A stretch of DNA of 64,000 nt from assembly GCA_017471175.1 (NCBI GenBank), contig JAFUVS010000017.1, positions 94,206 to 158,205 of the forward strand, in the 5' to 3' direction. The position numbers were made by a program, and so were the translations under genes. This DNA is from Paludibacteraceae bacterium (GTDB lineage: Bacteria; Bacteroidota; Bacteroidia; Bacteroidales; Paludibacteraceae). The notes beneath the pieces are model-generated. The model searched no databases. It had not been told where the DNA came from and was given only the letters and a program-made list of their open reading frames with translations. Positions 1-9,234 of the stretch are shown piece by piece. Each line of letters opens with the position of its first letter. Position 1 is the first letter of the stretch.

Positions 1-1482
1 AAACACGGCGAGTATCCTTTCCCAGAGGCGACCGCCACGACGCAGGTGTTGGTGTCGGGCGAGCAGGGCGGCAGCCAGGCCAAGCCGCTGATATGGGCTG
101 CGGCTGTGGGCGGATTGTATGATTTCATTGTTTCCACATTCGGCTTGTGGACGGAGAGTCTGTCCACGCGTATGACGGCTTGGGGCGAAACGATAGCGAT
201 GAAGTACAAGACGGTGATGGCAGTCAATACGAGTGCCGCTGTGTTGGGTTTGGGCTATATCATCGGACTGAAATATGCGGCGATTATTGCGTGCGGTTCG
301 CTTTTTACGTGGTGGGTTGTTCTGCCGCTGTTAGGCGCAACGGGAATGAGTGAAATGGATCCGCAGGTACTCTATACCAACTACGGCAGGAACATCGGTA
401 TCGGTGCGATTGCGATGGCGGGTCTGTTGGGAATCATCAAGAACTGGAGCGTGATAGCCGGTGCGTTCGGATTGGTCAAGAAGGAGTTCGGCGGCAAAGG
501 TAAAGCGGTGGCTGCTAACGTATTGAGAACGGAGCGGGATATATCCATGAAACTGCTTGCGATATCAGTTATAGCCGCTTTGTTGATCGTGTTGGTGTTC
601 TTCTGGGTAGGGGTGTTGCATAATTTCGGTCAGGCATTGGTGGCTTGGTTGGTGGTGACGGTGATAGCATTCCTGTTTACGACGGTGGCAGCCAATGCGA
701 TTGCTATTGTGGGCAGTAACCCGGTGAGCGGAATGACGCTGATGACGCTGATTATCGCCTCGGTGGTGTTTGTAGCAGCGGGGATGAAAGGAACGAGCGG
801 TATGGTGGCGGCAATGATTATCGGCGGCGTGGTATGCACGGCGTTGTCGATGGCGGGCGGCTTCATAACGGACTTGAAGATAGGTTACTGGATTGGCACG
901 ACACCTGCCAAACAGGAGACGTGGAAGTTCCTCGGTACGTTAGTCAGTGCGGCGACGGTTGGCGGCGTGATGATCATCCTGAACAAGACGTACGGCTTTG
1001 TGGGTGAGGATGCTTTGGTGGCACCTCAAGCCAATGCGATGGCAGCGGTGATAGAGCCTCTTATGTCGGGTCAGGGTGCGCCGTGGATGCTGTACTTTGC
1101 AGGGGCTGTACTGGCTCTGATTCTGAATTTTGTGGGCGTTCCTGTACTGCCTTTTGCATTGGGAATGTTCATACCTTTGCATCTGAATATGCCTTTGCTG
1201 ATAGGCGGTGTTGTTTCTTATTTCGTGTCGCGTGAGCGCAAACAGGATGGCGAAAAGGCAGCCGAGTTGGCTCAAAAGCGCAATGAGAAAGGCACGTTGG
1301 TGGCAAGCGGCTTCATAGCAGGCGGTGCGCTGATGGGTGTAATCAGTGCGGTTCTTAAATTCGTCGGCGCAGACTGGTACTTGTCCGATTGGGCAGGTTC
1401 GCATGGCGCGCAAGTACTTGGTATTGTAATGTATATATTGCTCATCACGTATTTCGTGCGAGCAAGCAAAAAAATAAAATAA
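1..1482 (+). CDS. OPT-family oligopeptide transporter, C-terminal part (5' end outside window)
   Basis: The reading frame is already open at base 1 and gives about 493 residues before a TAA stop, so the true start lies upstream. The first visible residues (KHGEYPFPEATATTQVLVSGE) match a conserved loop of bacterial OPT-family transporters, which move short peptides or metal chelates across the inner membrane. The rest is hydrophobic, with roughly ten or more membrane-spanning stretches separated by short basic loops (such as KKEFGGKGKAVAAN) and a late charged loop (SRERKQDGEKAAELAQKRNEKG). Family members are usually 600-700 residues, so about a quarter is missing. It is followed after 21 bases by the aldolase gene and may share its transcript. 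The substrate cannot be told from sequence. Confidence 0.85.
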   Translation, partial: KHGEYPFPEATATTQVLVSGEQGGSQAKPLIWAAAVGGLYDFIVSTFGLWTESLSTRMTAWGETIAMKYKTVMAVNTSAAVLGLGYIIGLKYAAIIACGSLFTWWVVLPLLGATGMSEMDPQVLYTNYGRNIGIGAIAMAGLLGIIKNWSVIAGAFGLVKKEFGGKGKAVAANVLRTERDISMKLLAISVIAALLIVLVFFWVGVLHNFGQALVAWLVVTVIAFLFTTVAANAIAIVGSNPVSGMTLMTLIIASVVFVAAGMKGTSGMVAAMIIGGVVCTALSMAGGFITDLKIGYWIGTTPAKQETWKFLGTLVSAATVGGVMIILNKTYGFVGEDALVAPQANAMAAVIEPLMSGQGAPWMLYFAGAVLALILNFVGVPVLPFALGMFIPLHLNMPLLIGGVVSYFVSRERKQDGEKAAELAQKRNEKGTLVASGFIAGGALMGVISAVLKFVGADWYLSDWAGSHGAQVLGIVMYILLITYFVRASKKIK

Positions 1483-1503
1483 TTAACTAAAAGAGTAATA
1501 CTT

Positions 1504-2502
1504 ATGGTAAGTTACAAAGAATTAGGACTGGTGAACACGCGTGATATGTTTGCCAAAGCGATTAAGGGCGGGTACGCTATTCCCGCGTTCAATTTCAACA
1601 ATATGGAGCAGTTGCAAGCCATCATCAAGGCTGCGGCTGAAACTAAGTCTCCGGTCATTCTGCAAGTGTCGAAGGGTGCACGCAATTATGCTAACCCCAC
1701 GCTGTTGCGTTATATGGCGCAGGGAGCGGTTGAGTATGCCAAAGAATTAGGATGGGAAAAGCCGCAAATCGTGTTGCATTTGGATCATGGCGATTCGTTC
1801 GAGTTGTGCAAAGACTGTGTAGATTTGGGTTTCTCGAGCGTGATGATTGATGGTTCGGCACTGCCTTACGAAGAAAACATTGCGCTGTCGAAGAAAGTGG
1901 CTGATTACGCGCACCAGTACGATGTAACGGTAGAGGCAGAATTAGGTGTGTTAGCAGGCGTGGAAGATGAAGTACAAGCCGAGGAGAGCCACTACACTCG
2001 TCCTGAAGAGGTGATTGACTTCTCGAAACGCACCGGTTGCGACTCGCTCGCGATCTCTATTGGTACGTCCCACGGTGCATATAAGTTCAAACCTGAGCAA
2101 TGCACCCGCGATCCGAAGACGGGTCGTTTGGTTCCTCCGCCATTGGCATTTGATGTATTGGACGCTATTATGGAGCAACTGCCCGGTTTCCCGATTGTAT
2201 TGCACGGCTCGTCTTCCGTACCGCAGGAATATGTGGATATGATTAATAAGTATGGTGGCAAACTTCCTGATGCAGTGGGTATTCCTGAGGAGCAACTGCG
2301 TAAGGCATCGAAGTCGGCGGTTTGCAAAATCAACATTGACTCCGACTCTCGTCTTGCCTTTACGGCAGCCGTTCGTAAAGTGTTTGCCGAGAAACCCGGT
2401 GAGTTTGATCCGCGTAAGTACTGCGGTCCTGCACGCGACCTGATGACCGAATTGTATAAGCACAAAATCATTAACGTACTCGGTTCGGATAACAAAGCCT
2501 AA
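1504..2502 (+). CDS. fba: class II fructose-bisphosphate aldolase
   Basis: A 332-residue zinc-dependent aldolase that cleaves fructose 1,6-bisphosphate to dihydroxyacetone phosphate and glyceraldehyde 3-phosphate in the cytoplasm (glycolysis and gluconeogenesis). Visible family motifs are HLDHGDS at residues 92-98 (metal-binding histidine and catalytic aspartate), VEAELG near residue 143, SIGTSHG near 185, VLHGSSS near 232 and the phosphate-binding KINIDSDSR near 275. Length and motif order fit the long class II form common in Bacteroidales. The ATG at 1504 is the only reasonable start. A clear terminator follows. Confidence 0.95.
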   Translation: MVSYKELGLVNTRDMFAKAIKGGYAIPAFNFNNMEQLQAIIKAAAETKSPVILQVSKGARNYANPTLLRYMAQGAVEYAKELGWEKPQIVLHLDHGDSFELCKDCVDLGFSSVMIDGSALPYEENIALSKKVADYAHQYDVTVEAELGVLAGVEDEVQAEESHYTRPEEVIDFSKRTGCDSLAISIGTSHGAYKFKPEQCTRDPKTGRLVPPPLAFDVLDAIMEQLPGFPIVLHGSSSVPQEYVDMINKYGGKLPDAVGIPEEQLRKASKSAVCKINIDSDSRLAFTAAVRKVFAEKPGEFDPRKYCGPARDLMTELYKHKIINVLGSDNKA

Positions 2503-2517
2503 ACATAGTTAATAATA

Positions 2518-2556
2518 GGGACGGATATCGTTTTGCGGTGTCCGTCCCCTTTTCTT
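2518..2556 (+). terminator. intrinsic terminator after the aldolase gene
   Basis: GGGACGGA (2518-2525) pairs perfectly with TCCGTCCC (2541-2548) around a 15-nt loop and is followed by CTTTTCTTT. It lies 16 bases after the aldolase stop and 10 bases before the next start, so the dipeptidase gene may need read-through or a weak promoter inside this short gap. Confidence 0.8.
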
Positions 2557-2565
2557 TATTAGATT

Positions 2566-4248
2566 ATGAAAGCAAAAGTTCTATCTTTGACAATCGCTTT
2601 GTCCTTTGGTCTTGTTCTCACTGCGCAGGATTATTCCTTGCAGCCCGCATTAGGAGACAACTGCACCAGTATTCTTGTCTCTCGCGGAGCCAGTGAGGAT
2701 GGTTCGGTGATTACTTCTCATACGTGTGATTCGTGGTATCGCACGTGGATGCGTTGGCTTCCTTCGGTGGAGTACAAGAGCGATACGCTGGTAGAGGTCT
2801 ATAGTGGACTGATGCACACCGAGTACCCTGGCAGTATGGATGGTGTAAAAGTGAAAGGGAAAGTTATGCAAAAAGCGGGCAAGACCTATCGCGTGCTTGA
2901 CACTGCTTACCCTTGTATGAACGAGAAGCAGCTGGCTATGGGCGAGACTACCTACGGCGGGCGCGATACCTTGCGCAATAAGGAAGGCTTGCTGATGATT
3001 GAAGAGTTGGCGCGTCTTGCTCTACAGCGTTGTTCCACGGCGCGGGAGGCTATCCTTTATATGGGTGAGTTGGCGTATGAATACGGCTATGGTGATGGCG
3101 GCGAGTGTCTGACGATTATTGACCCCAAAGAAGCATGGATATTCGAGATTCAGGGTGAAGGTCCTAAGCAGGTCGGTGCCGTATGGGCGGCGTGCCGTAT
3201 CCCTGACGGAGAAGTGAGTGTGAGTGCCAATATCAGCCGTATAGGTAGTCTCAAACCATTGTCCGAACCGGCACCGCAGAAAACCAAAAAGGGCAAGAAA
3301 GCACCTTATAAACCTCTTGAAAGCGAGAGTGTGATGGCATCGCAGAACGTCTTCTCCGTGGCTCGCCAACTCGGTTTATGGGACGGGTCTTCCGAGTTTT
3401 CGTTCTGGCGCGCATATAGCGGTGAAAACTATGAGGGCGAGATGAAGAACTACGCTATACGCGAACTATTTGTGCTGCAACAGATTGCCCCCTCGTTGGG
3501 TCTGACCAAGGACATTGAGGAATTGCCTTTGAGCGTCAAACCCGACAAGAAACTGTCTGTCAAGGACGTTAGCCGTCTGCTCGGCTCATACTATGAGGGT
3601 ACTGAAAACGACCTGACTCAACTTATGCGTGTACCCAAGAAAGGTCGTCAGCTCTTCAGTAAGGAGAAATGGGAGGACAAGGACAGTGTCGTTTCCAATT
3701 TCGCCAATCCGTGGATGCGCTTTGACGAGATTAGTGCCTATTATGCTATGACGGGCGATGCACGCTTTGATTGGGTTCGTACTATTGCTGTGCCCCAATG
3801 CGCTTATTCCACTGTCATTCAAGCGCGCGAATGGTTGCCCGATGCCGTGGGAGGTGTATGCTGGATGTCGCTTGACAACCCCGGACAGAGTCCGCGTTTC
3901 CCTATTTTTGCAGGAGGCACTGAACTGCCGGCTATGCTCAAGATTTGCGGACAGCACCGCTATCGTGAGGACTGCCTGTTGTGGCACTTGCGCCAGACCA
4001 ACAAACTCGCTGCTGTGCGGTGGGGAATATGTCGTAAGACCCTCGAACCGGCACGTGACCGATTCCTTGACAAAGGTTTGCGCGAAATGCCCTATGTGGA
4101 AAAAATCTATAAGGAAACCGCTTTCAGGGACGAAAAAGAGGCTACTGCATTGCTCAATGATTATACTGCTGATTTCGTAGGTGCACTTGTCTTGCGGTGG
4201 GATGAACTGTACTTGAGTTATTGGCGCAAGTTCTGGGCAGGATTCTAA
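2566..4248 (+). CDS. secreted C69-family dipeptidase
   Basis: A 560-residue protein with an N-terminal signal peptide (KAKVLSLTIALSFGLVLTAQ). The sequence DNCTSILVSRGASEDGS that follows is the start of the mature C69/U34 peptidase domain. In this family the first cysteine after processing is the nucleophile; here it is Cys33. Conserved stretches THTCDSWYRTWMRW-like near residue 50, GGECLTIIDPKEAWIFE near 180 and the C-terminal YTADFVGALVLRWDELYLSYWRKF support the family. Members cleave dipeptides or act as aminopeptidases in the periplasm or at the surface. The gene stands alone between two terminator-like hairpins. Confidence 0.88.
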   Translation: MKAKVLSLTIALSFGLVLTAQDYSLQPALGDNCTSILVSRGASEDGSVITSHTCDSWYRTWMRWLPSVEYKSDTLVEVYSGLMHTEYPGSMDGVKVKGKVMQKAGKTYRVLDTAYPCMNEKQLAMGETTYGGRDTLRNKEGLLMIEELARLALQRCSTAREAILYMGELAYEYGYGDGGECLTIIDPKEAWIFEIQGEGPKQVGAVWAACRIPDGEVSVSANISRIGSLKPLSEPAPQKTKKGKKAPYKPLESESVMASQNVFSVARQLGLWDGSSEFSFWRAYSGENYEGEMKNYAIRELFVLQQIAPSLGLTKDIEELPLSVKPDKKLSVKDVSRLLGSYYEGTENDLTQLMRVPKKGRQLFSKEKWEDKDSVVSNFANPWMRFDEISAYYAMTGDARFDWVRTIAVPQCAYSTVIQAREWLPDAVGGVCWMSLDNPGQSPRFPIFAGGTELPAMLKICGQHRYREDCLLWHLRQTNKLAAVRWGICRKTLEPARDRFLDKGLREMPYVEKIYKETAFRDEKEATALLNDYTADFVGALVLRWDELYLSYWRKFWAGF

Positions 4249-4277
4249 TGGAAGGATGAATTGCCGATGTTATCGAA

Positions 4278-4316
4278 GCGGAATTGGTCGTCCACGCCCA
4301 ATTCCGCCCCTTCGTC
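4278..4316 (+). terminator. probable terminator after the C69 peptidase gene
   Basis: A perfect 10-bp stem, GCGGAATTGG (4278-4287) with CCAATTCCGC (4298-4307), encloses a 10-nt loop 29 bases after the stop codon. The following tract (CCCTTCGTCT) is poor in T, so termination may be inefficient. Confidence 0.6.
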
Positions 4317-4441
4317 TATCAATCCATCAAAGCCGGGCAAACCAACCAATGACAGATAGATAAGGCAGATTTTTACAAAAATCAACTTTCTATTAATCAG
4401 CAATCGTCAAGCTATGTACATGCAGAGCGCAAGCATTCTAT

Positions 4442-4474
4442 AGTAGGTGGTTAGTAGGTGATTACTATGTTATT
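4442..4474. repeat. short array with 11-bp period
   Basis: Three consecutive 11-mers can be read: AGTAGGTGGTT, AGTAGGTGATT and the degenerate ACTATGTTATT. The first two differ by one base. It is the weakest of the arrays with this period in the window. Confidence 0.5.
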
Positions 4475-4526
4475 TGTACGTAATTCAGCTGATCACAAGC
4501 TTACTACAGCATAACAAAATAACAGT

Positions 4527-4546
4527 ATCCGCCAAGTTTGGCGGAT
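4527..4546. promoter_or_regulatory. 20-bp palindrome, possible operator or hairpin
   Basis: ATCCGCCAA (4527-4535) and TTGGCGGAT (4538-4546) are exact inverted repeats separated by two bases. It lies about 80 bases upstream of the C10 peptidase -33 box. As RNA it would fold into a short hairpin followed by CAAAAAA; as DNA it could be a two-fold symmetric binding site. Confidence 0.4.
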
Positions 4547-4626
4547 CAAAAAACACCCAACAACCTACAGATTAGTGTCCAAATCCGCTAAAAACACACG
4601 TTCCAAAACGATTTTCGCTCAAATAC

Positions 4627-4657
4627 TTGCATATATCAAAAAAAATCCGTAACTTTG
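4627..4657 (+). promoter_or_regulatory. Bacteroidetes-type promoter of the C10 peptidase gene
   Basis: TTG at 4627-4629, a 20-bp spacer and TAACTTTG at 4650-4657 fit the TTTG...TAnnTTTG consensus. Transcription should start near 4664, giving a leader of about 55 nt. Confidence 0.7.
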
Positions 4658-4718
4658 CAGCCGTCTTTTTATATACAATTTTGTTATATAGAAGTTGTAA
4701 ATGTGAAAATCCATAGCA

Positions 4719-7652
4719 ATGAAAAAAATAATACTCTTGTTTCTGCTATTACCATGCTTGGTAATGGCATCGCCGGTGAGTCCCGATAAGGCTAAAAAAG
4801 TAGCCACTCATTTCTTTGAAAACGCTATCCAAGAGAATGCCGTTCAGCGGCGCAAAGCCTCATTCCAACGCATAGAGCAACCTCACAGCAAGAAAATCCG
4901 CAGAGCTGCCGGAAGAAGCTATGAACCCTATTATGTCTTCAATAATATGGATGGGGGATTTGTCATCGTCGCAGGTGACGATAGAGTGCAGCCGATATTG
5001 GCGTACTCCGCTGATGGCGAATTTGCTCAAGACAGCCTACCTTCCCAGATTCAAAAGTGGTTGGATATGTACAGCAAGCAAATTCAGTATGTGACTGATA
5101 ACAATATATCTAATGACAGTATTGCAAGTCTCTGGACCATTTCCGTTCCATGCAGAACGATGGCATCTGAAGTGGTTGCCCCTCTCTTACAAACCCGCTG
5201 GAACCAATCGCCTCTTTATAACGACAAGTGTCCCTATGATGCAGAACTTTCTCCGTTGGGTTCACGCCCTACGGTAGGGTGCGTAGCTTGTGCGATGGGG
5301 CAGATAATGAAGTATTGGGAATTCCCTTCTTTTGGTCTTGGCAGCCACTCCTACAATTCTGCCAACTACGGCACGCTGTCCGCAAACTTCGGCAGAACAA
5401 AATACGATTGGGCTAACATGCCGGAAAGACTTACAGCAAGCAGTACGGAAGCACAAATAGATGCTGTTTCCACTTTATTATACCACTGCGGCGTTTCGGT
5501 TGATATGCAGTATAACAGCGACGGCAATGGTTCCAGCGGAGCTTATACGACATTGCCGGCTCGCTATAAAATATGGAAAGCGACAGCGGAAGAAGCATTG
5601 GTGGATTATTTCGGATATAAAGCCGGTACTGTCAAAGGAGTATTTATGGAAGATTACACATATAATGAATGGATATCTTTACTTAAGAACGAACTGAACA
5701 ATAATCGTCCTATCCTGTATTCCGGTGCCTCGGACGGCGGAGGGCATGCCTTTATCTGTGACGGATATGATGATGACGATTTCTTCCATTTCAACTGGGG
5801 TTGGGGAGGCTCATACAACGGTTATTATACCTTATTGACATCCTCCTATCCTCTTATTCTTTATCCGCAAGACCAAAATGCAGTAATCGGCATTATACCG
5901 GACAAAACTTCACAAACGTATGATTTGGCTATGTATGCGGACTTGGAGACAGCAAGTTCCACCTACACTTTTGGTCAGGATATGTCCGTCACAGGACAAA
6001 TCGAAAACAACGGCACCGGCACATTTATGGGAGAATTCAGAGTGGGGCTTTACAATTCCAACGACGAATTTGTCGGATGGTCCAACGAGACTTATTCCGT
6101 CACGCTGGCAAAAGGCAATTATACCACTGCAAAAACCTTTACTTTTACAGGAGGAACACCCTACATTACAGGGAAATATACTGCATATATGTTCTACCGG
6201 GAAAATGGTACTTACCAATGGCATCCGGTCAGAAGTGACATAGGTCTTTTCCTCACGGAATATAACAATGTCTCTTTTACTATCTCATACAAGACGAATT
6301 CCTTACGGACTTATTCCGCTTTCTCTGTAGCGGAAAACAAGTTTGTAACAGGACAGTCCGTGCACGTTAATGTGGATATTCTCAATGCCGGCAGTTCCAC
6401 TTTCTACGGAAAAATAAAGTTATGCCTGACACAAACCGACGGCTCTATCGCCCAAGACATTGACATCTATAACACCACATCCGGATTAAACGCCAACACA
6501 CATTTTTCCGGCGGATTGGATTTTGCCGGTACACTCACTGCCAATCCGGGAACATACTATCTGACGTTGCTGTTCCAAAGAACAGGCGAAACGACTTGGT
6601 ACTATGTGGGATGCGACCAATACCAGAATCCTACTCCTGTCAATGTGGTTGCACCTCCTTTAGTGGCAGACAGCTATGAAGAAAACGATACACAAGCCAC
6701 ATCAGCAAACATAATGCCCGATTTCATAGAAGCGGACAAACCTACTTTCGGAACCGGGGAAGTATCATTACATACGACCGAAGATATTGATTACTATAAA
6801 GTCGATTTCCCTGCCGGATACAAATATTACGTTACAATCGATTTGTATGACTATTACAACCGGAACGGCAACTACCATTCAGGTGATGTGAAATTAGCCT
6901 ACTCATTAGACGGTCAGACATATTCCGGGTATTTTGACGATGGGGTCAGCGAAGCAAATCAAGTAGTCTTTGAAGGACCGCTAACAATGTATATACAGGT
7001 TGTTCCTTACCTTACTGATTGGATTGGTACTTACGAATTGGCAGGACATGTTACACGTGAAAAAATAGATGATGTTCCCGATGACTCCCAACCCGATAAC
7101 GGTAATTATGTCGTCCTTGCGCAACGCAGTGCAACGGAAAACTGGTTCTATATGACTTCCGATTTGGGAACGGCAAAGAACAAACGCTACCAGGCTGTGG
7201 ATGCCGGCACAAACTCCCTGGCAAGTGTGAGCACATTTGGTTTGGAAAGCAAGTATTATTGGCGGATAGAAGGCAACAAACTCCACACAGCCGCCGGTTA
7301 CAGCACTTGGACTTCCGGCAATACCGCCATCTTGAATGAAACAGGCAAAGAACTGACTATTGAAAAGCAAGCAGACGGAACTTACACCTTCTCGTTTGCA
7401 GATGGAACCAACACTCGCTATTTGGCATTTAATAAGACAGCCGGAAACAACTATTTTGCCTACTACAGCGGTACAAACCAAATCTATAAGCTTACGCTTG
7501 TTAAAGAAGGCAAAAACGGAACAACCACCGCCATAGAAGAAAACGAATCTCAGCCAAACACTCAAACAGCAACCAAAATCCTTCGCAACGGACAAATCCT
7601 TATCCTCCGCGGCGACAAGACCTATACGCTGCAAGGTCAAGAGGTAAAGTAA
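4719..7652 (+). CDS. secreted C10-family (streptopain-like) cysteine peptidase with C-terminal tag
   Basis: A 977-residue protein. Residues 1-17 are a signal peptide (KKIILLFLLLPCLVMA). Residues about 18-130 form a Spi/streptopain-type propeptide. The catalytic domain contains the nucleophile Cys188 in PTVGCVACAMGQIMKYWEFP and His343 in GGGHAFICDGYDDDDFFHFNWGWGG. About 600 residues follow, which look like beta-sandwich and adhesion-like modules rich in aromatic, Thr and Gly residues. The last residues (ILRNGQILILRGDKTYTLQGQEVK) match a tag shared with three other secreted proteins here. Known relatives include streptopain and the Bacteroides fragilis fragipain-like peptidases. It stands alone behind its own promoter. 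The substrate cannot be inferred. Confidence 0.9.
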   Translation: MKKIILLFLLLPCLVMASPVSPDKAKKVATHFFENAIQENAVQRRKASFQRIEQPHSKKIRRAAGRSYEPYYVFNNMDGGFVIVAGDDRVQPILAYSADGEFAQDSLPSQIQKWLDMYSKQIQYVTDNNISNDSIASLWTISVPCRTMASEVVAPLLQTRWNQSPLYNDKCPYDAELSPLGSRPTVGCVACAMGQIMKYWEFPSFGLGSHSYNSANYGTLSANFGRTKYDWANMPERLTASSTEAQIDAVSTLLYHCGVSVDMQYNSDGNGSSGAYTTLPARYKIWKATAEEALVDYFGYKAGTVKGVFMEDYTYNEWISLLKNELNNNRPILYSGASDGGGHAFICDGYDDDDFFHFNWGWGGSYNGYYTLLTSSYPLILYPQDQNAVIGIIPDKTSQTYDLAMYADLETASSTYTFGQDMSVTGQIENNGTGTFMGEFRVGLYNSNDEFVGWSNETYSVTLAKGNYTTAKTFTFTGGTPYITGKYTAYMFYRENGTYQWHPVRSDIGLFLTEYNNVSFTISYKTNSLRTYSAFSVAENKFVTGQSVHVNVDILNAGSSTFYGKIKLCLTQTDGSIAQDIDIYNTTSGLNANTHFSGGLDFAGTLTANPGTYYLTLLFQRTGETTWYYVGCDQYQNPTPVNVVAPPLVADSYEENDTQATSANIMPDFIEADKPTFGTGEVSLHTTEDIDYYKVDFPAGYKYYVTIDLYDYYNRNGNYHSGDVKLAYSLDGQTYSGYFDDGVSEANQVVFEGPLTMYIQVVPYLTDWIGTYELAGHVTREKIDDVPDDSQPDNGNYVVLAQRSATENWFYMTSDLGTAKNKRYQAVDAGTNSLASVSTFGLESKYYWRIEGNKLHTAAGYSTWTSGNTAILNETGKELTIEKQADGTYTFSFADGTNTRYLAFNKTAGNNYFAYYSGTNQIYKLTLVKEGKNGTTTAIEENESQPNTQTATKILRNGQILILRGDKTYTLQGQEVK

Positions 7653-7692
7653 AAAAGCCACAGAAAACAATGAATATAGTGCAATTTATGCT

Positions 7693-7724
7693 TTTTTTCT
7701 ATTGCAAAAAATTGCGTATCTTTG
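7693..7724 (+). promoter_or_regulatory. probable promoter of hutH-hutI
   Basis: TATCTTTG at 7717-7724 is a perfect -7 box, continuing TTTGCCCGCA. The -33 region is only a T-run (7692-7698) without the TTTG box. The start codon lies 22 bases downstream, giving a leader of about 15 nt. Confidence 0.55.
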
Positions 7725-7746
7725 CCCGCAATAAAAAAAAACCATT

Positions 7747-9231
7747 ATGCATACCATCTCACACTCACTGCTCACGCTTGACCGCGTCAAGCAAATCCTC
7801 GACAACCACGAACAGTTGCAACTCGGCAAAGATGCCATCGCCGCTATCGAAAAATGCCGTAAATACTTGGATAGCAAGATGGGAGACATAGGTCGCCCTG
7901 TCTATGGTATCACCACTGGTTTCGGCTCCCTATGCAACATCACCATCCCCGCAGAAGACCTCAGCCAGTTGCAGCACAACCTCGTCATGTCCCACGCCTG
8001 CGGTATGGGCGAAGAGGTTCGACCCGAAATCGTGCGCCTTATGCTCTTCCTCAAAGCTCAATCGCTCAGTTACGGACATTCAGGCACCCAACTCATTACA
8101 GTACAGCGGCTTATTGATATGTTCAACAACGACATCCTGCCCGTGGTCTATCAGCAAGGCTCACTCGGCGCATCCGGCGACTTGGCTCCCTTGGCACACC
8201 TATCCTTGCCTCTCATCGGTATGGGCGAGGTCTATTACAAGGGACAACGCCGTCAAGCAGCCGACGTATGGCAGGAGATGGGTTGGGAGCCGATTCGCTT
8301 GCAGTCGAAAGAGGGATTGGCTCTGCTCAACGGAACGCAGTTCATGTCCGCACACGCCATCTGGTCGCTCATACAGGCGGAACGCCTCAGCAAGTGGGCA
8401 GATATGATTGGTGCCATCTCGTTAGAAGCCTACGACGGACGCATTGAGCCGTTCTATCCGCATAGTCATCGCCTGCGCCGACAGGCAGGACAACTCGTAA
8501 CAGCCGACCGCTTCCGCAACCTGCTCGAAGGCAGCGAATTGATTATGCGTAAGAAAGAACACGTGCAGGATCCGTATTCATTCCGTTGCATTCCTCAAGT
8601 ACATGGTGCAGCCAAAGACAGTATCGCCTACGTGCGCAGTGCCATAGAGAACGAAATCAATTCCGCCACCGATAATCCCAATGTTTTTCCTGACGAGGAT
8701 ATGATTATTTCCGCCGGTAATTTCCACGGGGAGCCGATTGCTTTGCCGATGGATATGCTGGCTATTGCGCTGAGTGAATTGGCAAGTATCTCGGAGCGTC
8801 GTATTTACCAATTGATTTCCGGTCAGCGCGGTTTGCCATCATTCCTTGTTGCCAAGCCCGGGCTGAACAGTGGTTTTATGATTCCGCAATACACCGCCGC
8901 CAGTATCGTCAGCCAGAACAAAGGACTTTGCTGGCCTGCTTCGTGCGATAGTATTCCTTCTTCACAAGGGCAGGAAGACCACGTGTCAATGGGTTCCAAC
9001 GCAGCTACTAAACTGGTTCGCGTGGTGGAAAACACAGAGTCCGTACTCGGTATCGAACTCATGAACGCTGTTCAAGCTCTTGAGTTCCGCCGCCCTGCCA
9101 AATCCTCTCCAAAACTGGAGAAAGTGGTTAGCGAATACCGCCAAGTAGTTCCCTTTATCTACACCGACCGGTATATGCACCCGCTCATGATGGCATCCAA
9201 AGAGTTTATCCGCCGCGAAGATCTATTCTAA
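7747..9231 (+). CDS. hutH: histidine ammonia-lyase
   Basis: A 494-residue cytoplasmic enzyme that removes ammonia from L-histidine to give urocanate. The triad that forms the MIO cofactor is Ala142-Ser143-Gly144 in QQGSLGASGDLAPLAHLSLPLIG, the same numbering as in the well-studied Pseudomonas enzyme. Other conserved blocks are YGITTGFGSL near residue 53, LLNGTQFMSA near 195, DPYSFRCIPQVHGA near 275 and NPNVFPDED near 310. hutI follows after three bases, so the two genes are co-transcribed. No urocanase gene is adjacent. Confidence 0.96.
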   Translation: MHTISHSLLTLDRVKQILDNHEQLQLGKDAIAAIEKCRKYLDSKMGDIGRPVYGITTGFGSLCNITIPAEDLSQLQHNLVMSHACGMGEEVRPEIVRLMLFLKAQSLSYGHSGTQLITVQRLIDMFNNDILPVVYQQGSLGASGDLAPLAHLSLPLIGMGEVYYKGQRRQAADVWQEMGWEPIRLQSKEGLALLNGTQFMSAHAIWSLIQAERLSKWADMIGAISLEAYDGRIEPFYPHSHRLRRQAGQLVTADRFRNLLEGSELIMRKKEHVQDPYSFRCIPQVHGAAKDSIAYVRSAIENEINSATDNPNVFPDEDMIISAGNFHGEPIALPMDMLAIALSELASISERRIYQLISGQRGLPSFLVAKPGLNSGFMIPQYTAASIVSQNKGLCWPASCDSIPSSQGQEDHVSMGSNAATKLVRVVENTESVLGIELMNAVQALEFRRPAKSSPKLEKVVSEYRQVVPFIYTDRYMHPLMMASKEFIRREDLF

Positions 9232-9234
9232 ACT

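Larger units (their letters stand above)
4317..4626. other. gene-free stretch between the C69 and C10 peptidases
   Basis: No credible gene is visible. It holds a short 11-bp-period repeat (4442-4474) and a 20-bp palindrome (4527-4546), both listed separately. The end of the stretch is A/T-rich and leads into the promoter of the C10 peptidase. Confidence 0.6.
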
